This document shows, one piece after another, positions 62,601 through 64,000 of a stretch of DNA of 64,000 bases (position 1 is the first letter of the stretch; each line of letters begins with the position of its first letter). Position numbers and translations under genes: made by a program. The stretch covers positions 25,231 through 89,230 of the forward strand of contig JAIKYD010000003.1 in assembly GCA_024683485.1 (NCBI GenBank), read 5' to 3'. The notes beneath the pieces are model-generated. The model saw only the letters and a list, made by a program, of their open reading frames with translations, was not told the origin of the DNA and did no database searches. The DNA comes from Saccharofermentans sp. (lineage in GTDB: Bacteria; Bacillota; Clostridia; Saccharofermentanales; Saccharofermentanaceae).

Positions 62601-63472
62601 TTCCAGCAAACAAGAGATTGCAAAGCAGTATTCTTGCTTATATCAAGACTTACAAGTTGGTTGTCACCGCAAGCTAAATCCGTTAGTGCAGTATTTTTGC
62701 TAACATCTAATGTAGTCAATTGGTTATTCCCACAATGTAAATAAGTCAATTCAATATTCTTACTTATATCAATCGAAGCCAATTGGTTATCAAAACAACA
62801 TAAGCCAGTTAATACAGTATTCTTGCTAACATCAAGACTTGTAAGTTGGTTGCCACCACAATCTAAATAATCCAATACACTATTCCTGCTTACATCTAGG
62901 TTTGACAATTGGTTGTAACCGCAATTTAACCTATTTAGCGCAATATTCTTGCTTACATCAAGGCCTGCAATTTTATTGCTTAAGCAATTAAGAGATTGTA
63001 AAGCAGTATTATTCCTTACATCTAGTGTAGTCAATTGGTTGTTTTGACATTCCAATAATTCCAACGAAGTATTCTTGATAACATTAAGTGTTGTCAATTT
63101 GTTGTCATAGCAATATAGGGATGCTAATGCTGTGCATTTACTTACATCAAGTGTTGTTAACTGGTTGCCGGCACATTCTAAATGTGTCAAAGCTGTGAAA
63201 TGCTCGATACCTTTTAAATCAGCAACGTTTTTATCACTAATAAAAATATGAGTTACAGCCTGGATTTCAGCAATGTCCAAGCCACCATTTTGATCTTTAT
63301 CAAAATTATCGGATACATATTTCCTGAATACTTCATCCGGGAAATTCGTTTCATTTATCGCAACATCGCCATCAGCAATTACCGGAACAGAGAACAATGA
63401 ACTTATCGGGATCGTTGTAGCTAACAAAGTAAAAGCCAGAATAGAACTAACAGTTTTGCGTAAACTCTTCAT
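59690..63472 (-). CDS. Giant secreted protein with two tandem LRR-plus-wall-binding modules
   Basis: A 1260-residue secreted protein. The signal peptide starts MKSLRKTVSSILAFTLLATT at ATG 63472, with GGAGG 6 bases upstream. Module 1 has an EF-hand-like element (FDKDQNGGLDIAEI), 17 LRR units of 21 residues, a short Pro-Thr stretch and 4-5 cell-wall-binding repeats. Module 2 then restarts with TTNFPDEAFRTYV and EF-hand-like DTDADGYLSLPEI, 19 LRR units, and about ten wall-binding repeats ending SGAWIGYA. Most LRR units follow LDVSKNTALxxLxCxxNQLTS. The architecture is a head-to-tail duplication of the layout seen in its neighbours. It has its own promoter and is probably cotranscribed with the DUF6273 gene 77 bases on. 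Confidence 0.93.
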   Translation of the reverse strand: MKSLRKTVSSILAFTLLATTIPISSLFSVPVIADGDVAINETNFPDEVFRKYVSDNFDKDQNGGLDIAEIQAVTHIFISDKNVADLKGIEHFTALTHLECAGNQLTTLDVSKCTALASLYCYDNKLTTLNVIKNTSLELLECQNNQLTTLDVRNNTALQSLNCLSNKIAGLDVSKNIALNRLNCGYNQLSNLDVSRNSVLDYLDCGGNQLTSLDVSKNTVLTGLCCFDNQLASIDISKNIELTYLHCGNNQLTTLDVSKNTALTDLACGDNQLVSLDISKNTALQSLVCWNNKLASLDVSKNTALHSLDFERNELASLDVSKNTSLIDLRCSSNQMSTLDVSKNTELKILHCGNIQLASLDVSRNIALQSLDCSGNELTTLDVSRNIALQSLNCGSNELTNIDVSKNTALTSLYCYDNQLTSLDISKNTALEYLECNNNYLSSLDVSKNTALINCVFDPQRSTPTPTPKPKSTWVDEGGKWYYYDANGEKATSWANDGTAWYYFDKDGVMQTGWIEDGGKKYFLSASGAMVTGWNKIGTKWYYFISSGALDPTKVFEDTGDITINTTNFPDEAFRTYVLIYCDTDADGYLSLPEIVNVTSIDEFLSSAGISSLKGIEVFSYLEILDCSGNKLTSLDLSKNTNLKQLKCFHNKLTSLDVSKNTSLEYLNCTENQLTALDVSKNTALKHIECYSNQLTSLDVSKCKSLQELHCGGNLLTSLIVRNNTSIKNLICGSNELTSLNVSGCTALEYLECSHNLQLASLDVSGCSSLQELYCMANQLTSFDLSDCIALTKLSCVSSKLTSLDLRKNTALVNLECSDNNLTSLDLRKNTALEYLECSYNPLISLDVSACKNLKTISFCDSKLTSLDLSKNTSLQELQCDHNFQLVSLNVSGCTTLEHLKCNDNQLTSLNVSGCTALKTLECSNNQLTSLNVSESKLLQEFNCSGNKLTSLDLSKNTALEHLGFNNNQLASIDLSKNIALTGLGCAGNKLSSLDISRCTELNCLECQSNPLTILDISNNSKLKHAFENYAKILSDRGYYYINDNENNRILTYDSTTVISTKPNSNPTATPTPNPKSTWKQESGKWYYYDDSGKKATGWFKDGTSWYYCDTNGIMQTGWVQDGGKWYYMSASGAMVTGWVQAGGKWYYMNSSGAMATGWVHDGGKWYYMSPSGEMATGWVQDGGRWYYMSASGAMATGWVQDGSKWYYMSASGAMAVNSWVKSGTQWYYFDSTGAMVTGNLMIDGKMSKFSDSGAWIGYA

Positions 63473-63586
63473 ATAAGCCTCCGTATCAACCAAAAAATAC
63501 TGCAATATTGATCATCCGTCTCAATTGCTGCAACACAAATCAAAATACAAATAGCATTTTGAGTTATTAATCCAACTATTCATAAT

Positions 63587-63614
63587 TTTATATCCAGATA
63601 ATCTTGTATGCCAA
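63587..63614 (-). promoter_or_regulatory. Promoter of the double-LRR gene
   Basis: On the minus strand TTGGCA (63614-63609), 16 bases, TATAAA (63592-63587), about 115 bases before ATG 63472. The intervening leader is AT-rich with no clear structure. Confidence 0.45.
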
Positions 63615-63688
63615 TGCTGCAATAATATTTTACAAATTATTCTCAGATGAATCTCTTCTTGAATCATGCTGTAACCTTCCTATAAAAT

Positions 63689-63728
63689 GAGAACGCACCC
63701 TCTGTCATTTTAACATCAGATGCGTCTC
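63689..63728 (-). terminator. Terminator-like hairpin downstream of the IS30 fragment
   Basis: In the minus-strand RNA GAGACGCA-UCUG pairs with CAGA...UGCGUUCUC with small bulges, followed by AUUUUAU. Its stem resembles the terminator at 57410-57449 (both GAG-CGCA with UGCG-CUC). Confidence 0.5.
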
Positions 63729-63760
63729 TTCCTGCTTGTCAGTTATTTGCTGGCGAATTT

Positions 63761-64000
63761 TCAAGTCAAGTGCAACGTGGTTGAATAGAAGACCTCGTAA
63801 GGTGTTGCATAGCCCAGACACTTTCTTGGCCTGGTGTTCAGATTATACACGACCTGTTTGACTAATTTATCTGTCATTTGTGTTATGTCCTTTCCTTTTG
63901 GAAAATATTCTCTAAGTAAGCCGTTGGTATTCTCGTTTGTTCCTCTAGCCCAGGGTTGGTGAGGTGCCGGAAAGTAGAATTCAATGCCGGTTTCTTTAGT
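63761..64000 (-). mobile_element. IS30 family transposase, C-terminal 79 residues, cut by window edge
   Basis: The minus-strand frame is open from 64000 to a TGA at 63761. It encodes the C-terminal catalytic part of an IS30 transposase: FYFPAPHQPWARGTNENTNG contains the third DDE residue (Glu of NENTN), followed by LLREYFPKGKDITQM and the VYNLNTRPRKCLGYATPYEV ending typical of the family. The rest, and the right-hand details, lie outside, so completeness and activity cannot be judged. I could not identify a terminal inverted repeat in 63506-63760. It borders the repeat-rich secreted protein genes. Confidence 0.92.

Noticed and set aside
59690..63472. Regular 63-base spacing looking like a CRISPR array
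   Set aside because: The periodicity is that of 21-codon LRR units in an open frame; there are no identical repeats with unique spacers and no cas genes.

Overview
The window reads as a stretch of a Gram-positive Clostridia chromosome (Lachnospiraceae or a close relative is my guess). Pointers are strong AGGAGG ribosome binding sites, an FMN riboswitch on a RibU transporter, LicD and TagF-type glycerophosphotransferases, rubrerythrin, and secreted proteins ending in choline-binding-type cell-wall repeats. No rRNA, tRNA or CRISPR array was seen. There are 39 CDS calls, two of them cut by the window edges.

Layout. (1) 1-11609, all minus strand: one long tightly packed operon for a surface glycan. 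It starts with a 2-aminoethylphosphonate (AEP) pathway: a PntC-like cytidylyltransferase with a fused winged helix, AEP transaminase, PEP mutase with an N-terminal cytidylyltransferase-like domain, and phosphonopyruvate decarboxylase. It continues with a glycosyltransferase, a Wzx flippase, an ATP-grasp/HAD fusion, a VioA-like sugar transaminase, RfbB, LicD and a further glycosyltransferase running off the left edge. (2) 11718-12554: promoter, FMN riboswitch and ribU. (3) 12655-17630, minus: YfhO-type membrane protein, esterase and a Wzy/ligase-like protein. (4) 17768-20006, plus: L(+)-tartrate dehydratase TtdAB and a HAD phosphatase. (5) 20097-29293: DUF4349 lipoprotein, FkbM methyltransferase, YfcE-like phosphoesterase, membrane GDPD, Na/Pi cotransporter and an ABC exporter.

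(6) 29491-37138, plus: a signalling operon of three multidomain proteins. They are REC-GGDEF-degenerate GGDEF-REC-HD-GYP, a hybrid kinase with an Hpt domain, and a hybrid kinase fused to a DegV lipid-binding domain. (7) 37236-49765: an orphan protein, a flavin reductase/rubredoxin/rubrerythrin fusion with an internal ribosome binding site, a YidC-sulfatase fusion next to a TagF-like enzyme, a MacB-type ABC protein, an SseB-family protein and a TerB-like protein. (8) 49766-50380: a gene-free stretch with a 64-bp tandem repeat and long inverted repeats. (9) 50381-63472, minus: a PMT-type glycosyltransferase, a CAP-domain protein, and four large secreted proteins built from 21-residue leucine-rich repeats or DUF6273, Pro-Thr linkers and C-terminal cell-wall-binding repeats. 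An IS30 transposase fragment closes the right edge.

The unifying theme is the cell envelope. Region 1 should make a glycan carrying AEP and probably an acylated 4-amino-4,6-dideoxyglucose. Regions 3 and 7 hold polymer assembly enzymes, and region 9 supplies proteins whose repeats resemble modules that bind phosphocholine on teichoic acids. Because the only head-group activation pathway visible here makes AEP, these repeats may recognise an AEP-decorated polymer; this is inference.
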